From Halichondria panicea (taxonomy: Eukaryota > Porifera > Demospongiae > Suberitida > Halichondriidae), in contig NC_087382.1 in the NCBI RefSeq assembly GCF_963675165.1, positions 6,434,315 through 6,498,314 on the forward strand: 64,000 nt of DNA, given 5' to 3'. This document shows, piece by piece, positions 12,601 through 24,179 of this stretch (position 1 is its first letter; every line of letters begins with the position of its first letter). Position numbers and translations under genes: made by a program. The notes under the pieces were generated by a model. It was given only the letters and a program-made list of their open reading frames with translations, was not told the DNA's origin and did not search any database.

Positions 12601-15600
12601 CTCCCCTGTACGGAGGCAGAATACCTTAAGGTGACATATTTTCACAGGTAGATTTGTTTGCGATTTCACTTGTTTAGCTGGTATTAAATTCTGCTAATTC
12701 TTGCTCAAGTTGTGACATTTCTAATTACTCGCAAGTGGTTTTAATGAGATTCATTGTAATTTCCAATTATCTGAGTATAAATTTTACGATTTTACCCTCA
12801 TTCGCAGAAATAGCAGAAATTAATACTCACGAAAATAATATGTTACCTTAAGGTAGGTGCAAGTCATACATACCTTTTTATTTAGACACAACCATGTGTG
12901 AAAGATCGATTAGGGAGTTTCTTGATCTGATTAGTCATCCCACTGCCTACCAAATGTGTATCATGCATGGATAAAATTGTTAAACTAATCTGTAACGATT
13001 TGATGTATTTTGTATGGTATACCTTAAGGTGACATATTTTCGCATGTATTATCATTTCTGCTATTTCTGTGAATGAGAGCAAAATCGCAAAAATTAGTAC
13101 TCGCAAATATTTGGCCGCCCTCTTGTTCAGATCGACATTTCGCAAAAAATTATACCAGCAAAATGTACAAAACTGTAAAAACGCAAACAAATTCTACCTG
13201 TGAAAATAATGTCACCTTAAGGTAATCGTATGACTTGCTATCTGTTGATAAATGAATCCATGCAAGCTCATCTGTTTTAGTGCGTACGTATGCATAGCTC
13301 TCGTTACAAGCTGATCGATATGCATGTAATATTTAAGTATGTACATGTAGATGAACATGTACCACAATTGAGCCGTTTCCATTATTTCTTGTCACTGTGT
13401 GCATGTACCAGTCTCATATCCCTGCATGGTTCCTTCGATTGTGAGCGAACTGCAAATTGTAGCACTAACAAAGTGATACATGTACTTGAACAATAGTATG
13501 GCCAGACAGAATGGTGAAAACGTAGGTAGGTGAATGTACGTACATTAGGAAAAGCTGGTTTGCCCTGGCTAGATAGTTGCCAGCACATTCAACGCTGCTA
13601 TTGACTTTAGTTCCATAGTATGTGTATGTTCTTGTGTGTTAAAAAGGAAGCTACGGCAGTGGAGTGTTGTAAACAGAATTCCTCGACAACTGGGCTGGTG
13701 CAATAAGAAATTAGATCACTGATGTGTTGAGATTACTCCTCCATTGTGTATTGTACGCCAGTCCTCCGCCCAGAAACCAGAACATGCAAGGCCCTGTAGT
13801 GCATTAGCAACAGAAAAATTTTCCCGAAAAAACTACAAAGCGGAAAATTTATCAACAAAGTGTTATTGCAAACCAGCTTTTCCTAATGCACTTGTTCTGA
13901 TAATTATGAAAAATGTATGTTTGTAGTTATCGAGTGCATGCATGCACAATGTGCTTATTGATCCCTATAATTATGTAATTGATCCCTATATGCACCGGGC
14001 CCTTATTGAACAGAAGGTCACATCTCCACTATAATACATTTGGAATAAACCTCGAGTGCATGTATGCACAATGTACTTATTGATCCCCATTTGCACCCTT
14101 CTGCTGTAACATCTCCACTATATACGTGTAGATCGATATTACCTCCTGTCTTGAATGACAGTAAGAGCCCATTAATGAATGTTGACTCTATGGAACTCTG
14201 TGCAGTTGATGCAAGGCAAGATGGCAGACATGTACACACGTCTCTCAGCTTGTCGCTCCTACGTTTACTCTGTGGCCAGAGCATGTGACAGGGGACACGC
14301 CGACCCCTCCAAAGACTGTGCAGGTGAGTGGGTGTAGTGGGAGTGAGAATTATGTGTCAGGCAATTTCTTTTCAGTCCTACGTACAAGGTACATGTAGGT
14401 ATATCAATCAACATAAGGCCAACTCAATGGCTAATACGTACGTACGTGTACATACAATCATGTAACATATATGAGTCTGTTGTCATATTCGATGTCAGTA
14501 TAGCCACGTATGAAAGATCCCACATGCTTTGTTGCAATACTTTTGATTTGGTTACACGGTCACTGTTGTAGGTGTGATCCTGTATACTGCTGAGGCTGCC
14601 ACTCAAGTAGCCCTTGACGCAATTCAATGTCTCGGTGAGTGCATACTCTATATGTAGAAGGTTTAGTATGCATGATTATGCAGCACATTCTCACATTCTG
14701 GGTCCGTGTGTATTTCATGTGGGTGTATAGAGACTTGTAATTACATGGGAACTGTCCAATAGGACAATTGCCAGAATGTGTAGGGATCATTCAATTTTGT
14801 CATTGATCGCTAGGTGTTTTCTCATGCTGCAGTTTTGTGTGTTTATTGGATTATTGTTTGTGCTGGTGTTAATCTCTCAATTGCCTTGAGGGCGAATGTG
14901 TGTGCATTGTGTAACTATGGTGCTCATACCTCTGTTAATTTTCTCACTCCGTGGCGAGTGGCTTGTGAAGTATGCTTTGTTCAAAGTTGTTTGACTGCAA
15001 TTTATGGTGTAATAGCCAGCACAATTGCATCTGCATGTACTCTTACAAAAGTTTTAATTTAATTGTGGTTGTCTTTACTAATTCTACCCTATGTTGGATA
15101 AACATTGGTATTTGATGTCATGTGGTATGTTTTACTTTGATCTAGATACTTAGCATCACTCTGATAATTATTCCATAGCGCGTGTGTCTCACACAAGCAG
15201 ACAAAGCAACGTCGCCCAATTGTAGTATCTGTTTCGTTAAGTGAATTGACCTCTCATTTGCTTTGTAGATAATTAATTGAGCTTGTGTTACATAATAATG
15301 CTTTCTTGGCAAGTGTCTGGGATAGTTGGTTTGCCCTGAGGGCATGTTGTATCTGCGGACCCAACTATGGGTAGGTGGGCATGCTGATACTCTCGGACTG
15401 GTATTACAGTTAGTCTTACATTGGGAGACAGATTTGGTTTGAAGGTCTTGCGGAGGTTGGCCCCATAGCAGCTGTAATCAACTGTGTATATGTAAACAAC
15501 TAACATCTGGTTTGTGAATGAGGTGTCTACATGTACATACTTATATATCCATGTAATTTGTTTTGTCCGTCACGTAATTATAATTCATCTTTTATGCAAC

Positions 15601-17982
15601 TACAAGATGATACCATACATGTACAATATTTGTACTAATAAGCTGCTATACCGCCAAAGCACGTCTCAGCCCATCCTGCGTATACTGTTGTTATGGTCAA
15701 GCAACAGGGTGTTTACAGTTGCTATAGCCCTACGTAGAAGTCTTCAACGGATATACATGTACGTTCGTAGACAATCTATTGAAACGATAAAGTTTAAAAT
15801 TAACTGCTCCCCAAAACAAGTCTTACATAACTGTCTCATGGTCAAGCAATGAGGGTGGGGTGTTTACAGTCACTTCCCTTAAAGTAAGGGATTTAATAGT
15901 TATCTGTAGACAATATGAAACTGTAACACCGTAACTCCAAGGACCATCCTAAGTCTCTTTGCCTCTTATAATAAGTATTACGTATAGTATTGTCTGAGGT
16001 AAGTGTGTCTATATGTTCTGAATACTGTGGCAGTAGGATTTGGGGACTTTTTAAGATCATTTGTAGTGAAGAACAAGGATACACAAATGGGTCTCTAATT
16101 CAACCCTGCCAATTTCCTTTCATCACAACAAAATTCAAAGTACAACAATTGTCTCAAACCTAGATCATGTGTACTGTAATGTTTGTCATACGTACGTACT
16201 CATGTCTATATATAGTGTGTACATTTTCTTGCATCCTCATCCCCCTTCTAATTAACAACCTTTGGGTGTGCCTGACAATTGTCTGCCGTACCGTCTAATT
16301 ATGATGATTGACTGATTTAGGAGAATGATGTTTGAGCTATATGTAACGTGTTGTGCTTGCTATACGTGTGATTGTTGTGTCTATAATTTCGGGCTGATGT
16401 GATTTTTAATTTATGAAGGGAAACAATCGTAGACAGATTTATCTACTGCATATAAACACTGTAAGTGCATGGCAGTGCCTCTGTATTTGTGTGTTATGAA
16501 ACATTCACTTAGTTCAGGTACAAACATGTTGCCAATCGCTCTTGCACAGTCTTTACAGTATATTCATGACTCCATCTACATGTACGTAGTAGTACATATA
16601 TGGTACATGTAATTATTTTACAATAGAACCTCCGTTTATCCGGAACCTCCATTATCTATCTGGCTTGGCGATTTTCTCCAGAAAAGGGGCGTGTCCCTTA
16701 AATGCGCATGCGCATTGCAGCTGTTACCATGGAGACATGTCTGCTTATCTTTTGCACATGCGCAGACAACCATGTGACACTGCTGTTTATGGGTGGATAA
16801 AGGCGTAGTTTATTTATTCGATTATCCGTCATGTTCAGTTATGCGGCCTGCCTCTGGAATGTTGTCCAGATAATCGAGGTTCTACTGTTAATGTATATTC
16901 CTGAATTTGCTTTTGTCTGCTTCTAGGAGGAGGCTCATTTTGATTGTGCAAGGTATATGTATGTAAAGTACCAATTACTCTGTTGGCAGTAGATACTAGC
17001 TGTGTACGTTCAGATTGTTATTATGTTTTTGTTGGCATGTCGGCAGTTTTCTTTCATTCTTGCTGAACACGTGTTGCAAAACATGAAAACATGCGTAGGC
17101 ACCCAGAGATCTTGTTACCTCTTCTGTTTGCTTCAATTAATTATTCATAATTGTTCTCCCTGACAACTAGTGATAGTGCATATACTGTTAACCTGACAAG
17201 CTTGTTTGGCAGCCACACATGTTTGGTGTGTAATCAATCGCTGGCAGATGCACATTTTATTGCTAATCCGCGGTACTTAGTACATGTAGAATTGCTCGAG
17301 ATAACTGACGTCTAAAACGAACTGCTCGTAGTCACAGTAATATCATTTTAGCAGACGATATGTTACACCGGTATAGTGTATAATTAAGGTACATTCATCT
17401 ACATTCATCTCCACAACAGTACGGTATTGTGTTCTGATACTGGCTATAACTTCTTCTTTTAGACATTCCAATTCGAGATTGTTATAATTTGAATGTTGTA
17501 GTTATAACCAATACCCAGATTGAATGTGCTAGAGTTAATATTGTTGACAGACTGATTTCTGAACAACCTAGCTGAGCTAGTACCATTCTGTGATGATAGA
17601 AACATGACGAGGAGGTACATTGTTTTCCTCTCTTGGTTCTTTTGTCTGTGTGTGTGTGTGTGTGTGGAAATCCAGTTCGTGGGTTTCTAACAGGTCATAC
17701 ATGTATATGCACGTGTGATCTTGTAACTAAGTTATTTGTCCTGTTAGTGGTATAAGGACTGGCACTAATTAGCATACAGTGAGTCAGGCCTTCTGGGTTG
17801 TTTGAGGTACTTGCGTGAGTTCTTTATCCACACTTACCAATGCAGGGGGGAACGGATACATAAACGAATACCCCACGGGAAGGTTCCTAAGAGACGCTAA
17901 GCTCTACGAGATTGGTGCAGGTACGAGTGAGATTAGAAGGATTGTGCTCGGGAGAGCATTCAACAAGATGTTTAAACACTAG
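6385..17982 (+). CDS. IVD: isovaleryl-CoA dehydrogenase, mitochondrial (complete, 9 exons)
   Basis: FAD enzyme of leucine catabolism in the mitochondrial matrix. It oxidises isovaleryl-CoA to 3-methylcrotonyl-CoA and passes electrons to ETF. Exons: 6385-6528, 6641-6782, 7054-7223, 9661-9885, 10725-10821, 12048-12223, 14206-14323, 14572-14634, 17846-17982. Every junction is GT-AG and phase-consistent, giving 423 aa, the length of the human enzyme. Residues 1-30 are rich in Arg and Ser with no acidic residue (a mitochondrial presequence). Then come the acyl-CoA dehydrogenase N domain ([20 protein letters not shown]), the FAD-binding middle block ([27 protein letters not shown]), [13 protein letters not shown] with the Glu in the helix position used as catalytic base by IVD, and the C-terminal [16 protein letters not shown] and [12 protein letters not shown] blocks. 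The IVD-type Glu position separates it from medium/short-chain paralogues. Start chosen at the ATG opening the presequence. Likely poly(A) signal at 18124. Confidence 0.95.
7565..7855 (+). repeat. imperfect tandem repeat in IVD intron 3
   Basis: About five diverged units of 50-65 bp built around 'tttttgggcatcgtgat', 'cttacctatcagtcagtg' and a short AT spacer. The best-matched units lie at 7700-7855. Confidence 0.7.
8156..8442. mobile_element. pogo/Tigger-like non-autonomous DNA transposon
   Basis: A 287-bp element with TIRs: left 'acagtacaaccttgattatc', right the inverse ending 'ggttctactgta'. TA-flanked ends and the 'GAACCTCGATTATCCGG' signature are typical of pogo/Tigger-derived MITEs. Internal blocks (TGCGCATGCGCA, ACGCGCCCATTTTCTG) are shared with 16619-16890. 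Confidence 0.75.
8999..9201. repeat. 203-bp TIR element, TACCGTATAGCGGG family
   Basis: Left end TACCGTATAGCGGGTAATTT, right end its inverse (AAAATTACTCGCTATACGGTA). Both arms carry 'CGTGGGGTAAAA' or its complement. A left-end fragment lies at 61187. TA-type ends. Confidence 0.75.
9606..9656 (+). repeat. (CA)n microsatellite abutting the IVD exon 4 acceptor
   Basis: About 25 CA units run almost directly into the CACAG acceptor of IVD exon 4, leaving no ordinary T-rich tract. Length changes here would alter a splice site. Confidence 0.9.
11050..11412 (+). repeat. diverged tandem duplication, about 170-bp unit, in IVD intron 5
   Basis: About 11050-11222 and about 11240-11412 match block by block: 'tctttctgtaga', 'atggcttaatggcttaattg', 'ggtgttttc', 'aattacacga' and 'aatctccg(c/t)tcaaca' occur in the same order. 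Confidence 0.75.
12622..12855. repeat. TIR MITE, TACCTTAAGGTGACAT family, copy 1
   Basis: Left end TACCTTAAGGTGACATATTT, right end the inverse (TGTTACCTTAAGGTA). AT-rich body with 'cgattttaccctcattcgca'. Lies in IVD intron 6. Confidence 0.8.
13020..13224. repeat. TIR MITE, TACCTTAAGGTGACAT family, copy 2
   Basis: Same ends as copy 1 and a similar body in the opposite orientation, 165 bp away in the same IVD intron. Right end 'aatgtcaccttaaggta'. Confidence 0.8.
13930..14122 (+). repeat. local duplication upstream of IVD exon 7
   Basis: 'gcacaatgtgcttattgatc...cacatctccacta' at 13930-14035 recurs in slightly altered form at 14052-14122, within 90 bp of the exon 7 acceptor. Confidence 0.6.
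16619..16890. mobile_element. pogo/Tigger-like MITE, copy 2, in IVD intron 8
   Basis: 272 bp. TIR left 'acaatagaacctccgtttat', right 'taatcgaggttctactgtta'. Shares the GCGCATGCGCATTGCAG-type internal block with 8156-8442, with the two body halves in inverse relation. Confidence 0.75.
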
Positions 17983-18786
17983 CTGAATTAAATGTTTTTA
18001 ATTGTGTAATTGTGTCCAAAAAGTTTACAGCTTTAGGACAGTGATTGTGTAATTTTGTAACCCACACTTTATAATTTGTTCGTGGTGATGCTAATAATTA
18101 TTTGCAAGATATTTAGTGTATTTAATAAATAATATTGTGCGTACTTTACCTATCCCATTATCATGCATGTGATGCTGGTGTTAAATTAATAGGCTATAAT
18201 TATAGGCCTCCAAATATTTATTTATTTCCCGTGCAAAATTAAATTAAATAGTAGACGTTTGTTCTTTAGTCAAAAATTCCTAGACTGTATTGGACCCAGC
18301 GCATACACTCTGTATGCAAACAAGGAAAGCAACTTAAGCCACAAAAATTTAAAATTTTCCGGTTTTAGATTTCTATACTGTATACAGCTGATAAACACGG
18401 TATTGTGTAATACACGCATACATAATTACTTTGTAACCTGTGTATCAAAGTAATATGATAGATAGCATCTCTTAAATTCTATATTCAGTTGAGTGTAAAC
18501 CCTACCCCTCTGCGAAATCCAGGAATGGGAAGAATTGCTGTGATCTTAAATCAAGTTATGACAGATTATTCGTTTTACTGCATGCCAACGTCTGTACACA
18601 CTAATTTATTTGTTAACAACACATGATTGGCATATCATGTGTCTCCTGGGGAGAGGAATCAAATAACTGTTGTGGTCACAGCTTTGCTATAAATTTAGCC
18701 AGAATGCCAGTAATAGTCACTCGATTCAAGATCTTCATTCATCTCAAGGCAAAAAGTATACCAATATACATCCACTCGTTGCAAGT
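17983..18786. other. intergenic region: IVD 3' UTR and upstream region of the cystine-knot gene
   Basis: AATAAA at 18124-18129, 142 bp past the IVD stop, is a plausible poly(A) signal. The rest is AT-rich without recognisable repeats. The reading frame stays open upstream of the ATG at 18787 back to 18670, but that stretch looks like 5' UTR. Confidence 0.5.
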
Positions 18787-20505
18787 ATGAAGAGAACTCA
18801 TTCTTCGCATATCATCGCTGCTGTATTATTTGCAAGTACGTTTGACATGCAGTGTAATAAAATTATAGATTGCAGTCATTGCATGGATGCATGCCTAGCT
18901 TCTATTATTCAACAACTAACTATAGGATATACTTTGAACAGTCTATTCACTCTATTTTCTTACATAGCTATCTCCAGCGTATATGTTGAGACGAAGTTCT
19001 GTGAAGTAGCGTGCACTAGAGTTTCGGAATTGAAAAACGTTGGCTTTGGTGAGTTCCAATTTCTTGTTTTGCATTATTGTGTGTTGCATTATTGACAAGC
19101 TGTTGCTCATGGTTTGTAGTAATGATTTTGTCTCTATGTGGTTGCCATTATTGATATAGTTTTTGACATTAATGTTGGTTTTGAATACTGTTTGCAGACA
19201 ATTCCAAGGTACCGATGTTTATAGACAAAGGAAAATGTCAATCGAACTATACAGTAGAAGAAGGCTGTGAGATACCTCCTGCACAAGATTGCGACCGTGT
19301 ATGCCAACCTCGTGCACTCGAGATACAGCGATACCACAACAGAGACGGACCACAGATAGAAATAGCAATCAAATCTTGCTACAGACCAAACCATAGTTGT
19401 CTCAATAAGTGTGAGCTGAAACGGTCCTTTGTGCACTTGTTCTCTGGATCAAAATATCACCAGCGAGTTGATGTGGGGAGATGTGTTGGACCTTGTCAGG
19501 AGACAGGTTAGTAATTAATTGCTTGTACGTATGCCATAATAGCTAGCTATAATGACTGTGTCACTCGAAACTGTGCAGAGTGACATCCCATTATATCAAT
19601 TTTTCCACTGCAGATCCTCGGATACAGTGTGTATCAACAAGAAATGTCACTGAAGCATTTGAAGGACCAAATGGTACGTATGTTTACTGGTGTACAGTCT
19701 GTCATCATGTTTAAATCTTAACTTGTACAATCTCTTACCAAGATAGTGAACGAATGCGCGACATGCATAATAACAATTATCATTCTTGCAGGCTTTGTAA
19801 CACTAGACATTGTCAAAGAGTGTTCTTGTGGCAACACTAACTGCTATCGAAGCGACTACTTTGAGTCATACACGACAAACAACGCAAGTAATCCAGAAAA
19901 GGTTTGTTTAGATGCTAGAGAAATGAAAACACCCTGCCATGCAATATCAGCCATGCACTTTGTCTTCTGTCAGACCTGCATGTTTCGTTGGTGATTAAAA
20001 CTTTTTTGTGAATTAAACATCATAATTATAATTCACACGTACAGGTGTTGAATGTGGGACGATGTGTTGGATCTTGTCCTGGAATTACTTTGCCGGCCCA
20101 ATGCTTTCCGTGAGTTTGCATACCATAATAGTCTTTTGTTCAAACAGTTACCACCTCTACCTAGCCTCGATTTCAGGCCCCCTGAGAAACTTTTTTCCCT
20201 TCCCTGCGGCCTGGAATTGAGGCTTGTGTCTTGGCTATTAGGTTTTATACCATGCATGCATTTACGTGCATGTGAGAATGTTTTTATGGGCAGTCAATTT
20301 CCTTTGCAATATGTTTTTTCACCAGAGACATGTGTAAATAACTCGTTTCTATTCATGCAGGGACCCTGACAATTGTGTCTGGGAACTTCAGCCAAGACCA
20401 TCCCACTGTGTGTCTACTAGTAGTACAAAGGAGGTGTTTACTGATGCGAAGGGTATACAAATAAAAGTTCCTCTTATCAAAACTTGCGGCTGTGGTTCAG
20501 GATAG
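18787..20505 (+). CDS. secreted protein with tandem cystine-knot modules (complete, 7 exons)
   Basis: Exons 18787-18835, 18968-19048, 19198-19506, 19614-19673, 19792-19901, 20045-20109 and 20361-20505 join in phase to 272 aa. Residues about 1-24 form a signal peptide (HIIAAVLFATISSVY). Two modules follow the six-cysteine knot spacing C...C-x-G-x-C...C...C-x-C. Module 2 has VDVGRCVGPC, CVSTRNVTEAF and KECSCGNTNC. Module 3 has VLNVGRCVGSC, HCVSTSSTKEVF and KTCGCG. An N-terminal module (KGKC, CQPRALEI, IAIKSC) looks like a degenerate third copy lacking C-x-G-x-C. Such knots occur in bursicon, glycoprotein hormones, gremlin-type antagonists and TGF-beta-like ligands. The tandem arrangement in one chain is unusual and I recognise no orthologue. 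The knot assignment rests on cysteine spacing, and a ligand or antagonist role is inference. A hairpin MITE sits in the last intron. Confidence 0.8.
20162..20225. repeat. hairpin MITE in the last intron of the cystine-knot gene
   Basis: TAGCCTCGATTTCAGGCC at the left and GGCCTGGAATTGAGGCT at the right, 64 bp. Same family as 5099-5179. Confidence 0.75.
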
Positions 20506-21063
20506 ACCGTATAGCAATGGCATATATAAACCCAATTCTATTATTATATCACTCACTCATCTCCTATATATATCATAAATATTTTCATCATCGGCAAGAG
20601 AGGTCATCAAATTATCTGCTCATTGACGATTCCCGAACAAGAGAGAGAATTTCTCTTGCACATTTCATAATAATTGTTTGTACATGATTGTGATACTGTT
20701 ATTGAAACGATTAACGCTACATCTAAGTGTGTTTGTTATAAGCTGCATGACCAGCACTGAATGGCGAGAGGCATTAGCACAGCACAGCTTGCACCACTCG
20801 TTGAAACAATCAACGCTACGTCTTATAAGTGTGTTTGTTATAAGCTGCATGACCAGCACAAGCATGCAGTTGCATGGTAACATACATTTTGAATAAGACC
20901 CCAGACTACAGTATAATTAAGTGAGTGTGGCTTGATAATTAATTATAGCTACAATTTACAGGTATGCATGTAGAATAAACAATAAGCGCATGCAGCCATT
21001 TTGGCTGTTTTCAAGGTGAAGTAGATGAAGTATTATTATGATTATAGTATTATGCAGCCAGTT
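20506..21063. other. spacer between convergent cystine-knot gene and CHCHD1; holds a local duplication
   Basis: A block built on 'gtgtgtttgttataagctgc' plus 'atgaccagcac' occurs at about 20700-20757 and again at about 20800-20862, a tandem duplication of roughly 100 bp period. No gene seen. Confidence 0.6.
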
Positions 21064-24000
21064 CTACTGAGCCCATACGAAATGCCTCAGTTGTTTGTTC
21101 ACTTCTTCAGTTGGCCACCTATACCCAGTAGTCACTCTGGACTCGGCTGGCTCTTGGCCCTACAGGAAGGGGGAAGGGTGGTACGTGGTAGGAACAAGTG
21201 ATGATGCGTATGATGCGTGTACATGTGAATTAAGGTTAATATAGTATCACTTGTAACTAGGGAGGCCACCATGCAGCATGCAGTCGCCAGGGTTAGAAGA
21301 TTAGGGTACCATTTAGCCCATGAACTCCCCCACTGGCTATATAATGAAAGCACCGCAGGTGCTGATGCCTCTGGAGATGCCAAAGTTACAAAGCTGCTTT
21401 TATACACATGATGAACATTTTTGCATAATAATTATATAGATCTATGATTTTTGCAATAGCTAGCTGCATGCACACTCAAAGAGTGGGTACTGATTGACCA
21501 TGATTGTTGTGAAACGATCGATGCCAAAAGTTCAAGTCTAAAATTAATGGCAGAACTCAGAGCTAGAGCCTTGCAGCTCTTTTCTCACTCTTGCAGCTAC
21601 CAATAGCTAGCGTTCTAGTGCAGAGCTAACTACTAAGTAGAGTAGCAACACTCGGTAAACAAGTTTGGCTACGTGCTCTTCTGAAAAGGCTGCAATGCAT
21701 AATGGCATTCCAAGTAAGCAAAACTAGGCAAAACTCGAGAACGAAGCGCAAATCCACGAATTAAAATCCAAGTAAACATAACTAAAAGCCTATAGAAACT
21801 CTACTTGCACTTGATTCATCCTTGAGCAGCTGTAGCAGTCTACACAGACACAGACACACAAACACACTACCGTATACCTCGCTTGCGCATGCGCACCGAG
21901 GCATAATTATATGCTTATGCAAATGATTGACCATATAAGGAGGCCTGCTATTCAGAAATAATTATTATCTTTGCATGAGGTCATAATTTATAGATTATTT
22001 ATTATACGCACGAATCTTTCATACTTCACATGCAGCATAATTTACACATCACGTCATGTGTAAGCCTGAGGAAGGAGCCCAGATCCCCACACTATATATA
22101 TATATATATATATGTACCCAGGAACGGATCTGATGCAGAAGGAAAGGAAAGGAAAAACACGCACCCTTTTGCGTAATTTCCGGTTGCACGTGAGTGATTT
22201 TGGTGTGGTTTGCAGTAAAACGTCTATTTTCTACTGCTCATAGTCTGCACTGCAGTGCTAGTCATTGTTAGTCAAGCTTTTAAAAGACAAAACTGTATTA
22301 GGTCTACAGCTACTCATCAAGTCTAGGAGTACTTCAGTCTTCAACCAGATAACTGATTAAATTCTCCAAAGTCAGGGGGGTGCTTGAGGACCCTCTGCTA
22401 TATCTTCTAGATCCGCCCCTGATGAACTATAGTAAGCTTGGGTTTTCATCACCGGTGCCTAAGAGTACATGGCAGCTTTAAACCAAAAAACTATGGGTTG
22501 ACTCACTGCTTTCTCCACACACTCCAAAAACCTCTTGATCTCACTAGTGCAGGACACATCGTCAAATGTATTGACCTTCCAACAGCTCATCACTGCAGTC
22601 ATCTCGGACATGCACGTGGGACCTGCAAGCACGGGGAGAGGAGAACTGATGAGTTGCAACAATAATTGAGCGAACCAAGTTCAGTAATAGGTAATCTGCA
22701 TGGTTACAATGAATTAATGGTTCTGTATTTTTAGTTATTAGATTAGATGATACAACATCTAGACCTAGTGAATCGATGCGCCAGCAACTGATTCCAGGTA
22801 ACTGATGCATGCACCCAGCAAACCAGTGATTTCAGGTAATCGGTGCTCCTCCAGTCATGGGCCTCATGGCAGATTAGTCTAGTCACATGACAAAGTTATT
22901 GCAAGACAAGCCACGGCCATGTGGCAGTTGCACGGTTCTACCCTACAACAATGTCCTTCACAGAAGACCAAGCAAAAACGCTGCAGGAAGGGATTTCTGT
23001 GTAAGTAGTAGTTAGTTAAGTATCATGTCAACACGTACCTGACCACCTTGGCAATGGGTCACGTGACTGCAAAGCTGCAAGCATTGCGACATCACTAGCC
23101 ACTGCCGGTGCAGGTGTGCATCGATTTACAGGATCACAGTACTGTACTGGTAATCAATTGCAGGCCCATCCATTTCCTAGAATCACTGATTGCTGAATCA
23201 ATTTCCTGGAATCACTGATTGCTAGTACATGATTTCCTAGAATTACTGATTGCTAGTATATGATTTCCTGGAATCACTGATTGCTGAAAGTCTGGTCCTT
23301 GATACTGATACTCTATTTTTGACCCAGGTGGCGTTCCATATTCATTGACTATAGCTATCAGTATAATTATGGGTCAGACAATTGTTCAGTAGTGCGATGG
23401 AAGTCGAAGATGCAGGATGATGCATGGTCTTGATGTCTCAAACAAGCTTTTTTATAAGCGCCAGAAAAAATAAATTACAGTAACGGTAGGCGCTTCTTTT
23501 AGGGCCTCAATGATGCTGATGCTGACGTGGCCGGGGCGATGTAATTAGATCAATTACAGATTACGGTACTCAAGACCAATCAATTAGTGATGTCGTAAGT
23601 GTCATTATTATTTTATTGGCCAGACAGAAGTGACCTCTGCATGGAATTGTAATTATAAAAATGTCACCGAGATCTGGGTACTAGCAAAAGTGCCTTGTGT
23701 CAACAGAAAATAATTATAAGCACCGTAAGACCTCGATTTAAAGCGACACTTTTTAATAAGTACGAAGCCAGAGGTCGTTTCTTTTGGAGGTTGAAAAATT
23801 ATATTAAAGTCCTGGTGTCGCATATTTAGAGGGTCGCATCTAATTGGAGGTAACTTTACAGAGTCTACTTGCCTCGATTTCAGGCCGCTTAAAAACACTG
23901 ATTTTCCAGTGGCTACAATCGAGGCTAGGGAGTGGCTACATTTAGAACACGACATTAAAAAAAATGTCAACGCAGCTGTCGCTACTTTTAGAGGTCAAAA

Positions 24001-24179
24001 AATTGCGGCCTGGGTGTCGCATATTTGGAGGGTCGCCTTAAATCGAGGTCTTACGGTACGGTATGCTGCAACTCACTTGATGAAGACTTTCTTGACATTC
24101 TGACACTGCTCTTCAATTTCATGGCTCGCATCATGCCATGAAAACGCCTCTTACAGAGAGACACACTTCCTCGCACCAT
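21064..24179 (-). CDS. CHCHD1: CHCHD1 / mitochondrial small-subunit ribosomal protein mS37 (3 exons)
   Basis: Minus-strand exons 24077-24179, 22507-22622 and 21064-21159 give 104 aa (human CHCHD1 is 118). Exon 2 carries the twin CX9C CHCH fold (TCMSEMTAVMSCWK and SCTSEIKRFLECVEKA), the CHCHD1 signature including the CW after the second Cys. Exon 3 supplies a tail with NKQLRHF resembling the family's C-terminal NKLLQRF. Exon 1 is a basic N-terminus (MVRGSVSLCKRRFHGMMR) fitting an rRNA-binding or mitochondrial segment. It was chosen because it has an ATG, a consensus GTGAGT donor and the right phase, and is the least certain part. CHCHD1 is a structural component of the mitoribosome, imported by the Mia40 disulfide relay. 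Introns hold several MITEs. Divergently paired with UBXN8. Confidence 0.85.
21344..21909. repeat. dispersed ~0.5-kb family (ATGCCTCGGTG ends), copy 1
   Basis: Starts 'atgaaagcaccgcaggtgct' and ends 'gcgcatgcgcaccgaggcat'. Short terminal inverted ends (GCCTCGGTG / CACCGAGGC). Internal blocks include 'cttttctcactcttgcagct', 'agctagcgttctagtgcaga' and 'aaaggctgcaa'. Further copies at 27052, 35515, 39552, 40853, 49848 and 56548. Lies in CHCHD1 intron 2. Confidence 0.8.
22092..22114. repeat. (TA)n microsatellite
   Basis: Eleven TA units inside CHCHD1 intron 2. Confidence 0.85.
23165..23288 (+). repeat. tandem minisatellite, 4 units of about 30-40 bp
   Basis: The unit core 'atttcctggaatcactgatt' followed by 'gct' and a variable tail is repeated four times in CHCHD1 intron 1. 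Confidence 0.85.
23722..24057. repeat. 336-bp TIR element (ACCGTAAGACCTCGATTTAA ends) with a nested MITE
   Basis: Left end ACCGTAAGACCTCGATTTAA, right end the inverse (TTAAATCGAGGTCTTACGGT). Subterminal 'gtgtcgcatatttggagggt' blocks occur on both sides. It ends 19 bp from CHCHD1 exon 1 and is interrupted by the insertion at 23869-23927. Confidence 0.8.
23869..23927. repeat. hairpin MITE nested inside the 23722-24057 element
   Basis: Ends TGCCTCGATTTCAGGCCGC and CAATCGAGGCTA identify the TAGCCTCG family. Its position inside a larger TIR element dates it as the later insertion. Confidence 0.7.

Noticed and set aside
14814-15062. 82-codon ORF with hydrophobic segments in IVD intron 8
   Set aside because: No homology recognised, no splice signals tying it to IVD; intron noise is sufficient explanation.
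19746-19994. ATG-initiated 82-codon ORF as a separate gene
   Set aside because: It is exon 5 of the cystine-knot gene read through into flanking introns; the phase with neighbours shows it is internal.
22951-23000. ATG with 16 codons ending at a GTAAGT donor on the plus strand in CHCHD1 intron 1
   Set aside because: No downstream plus-strand exon could be linked before UBXN8; likely chance.
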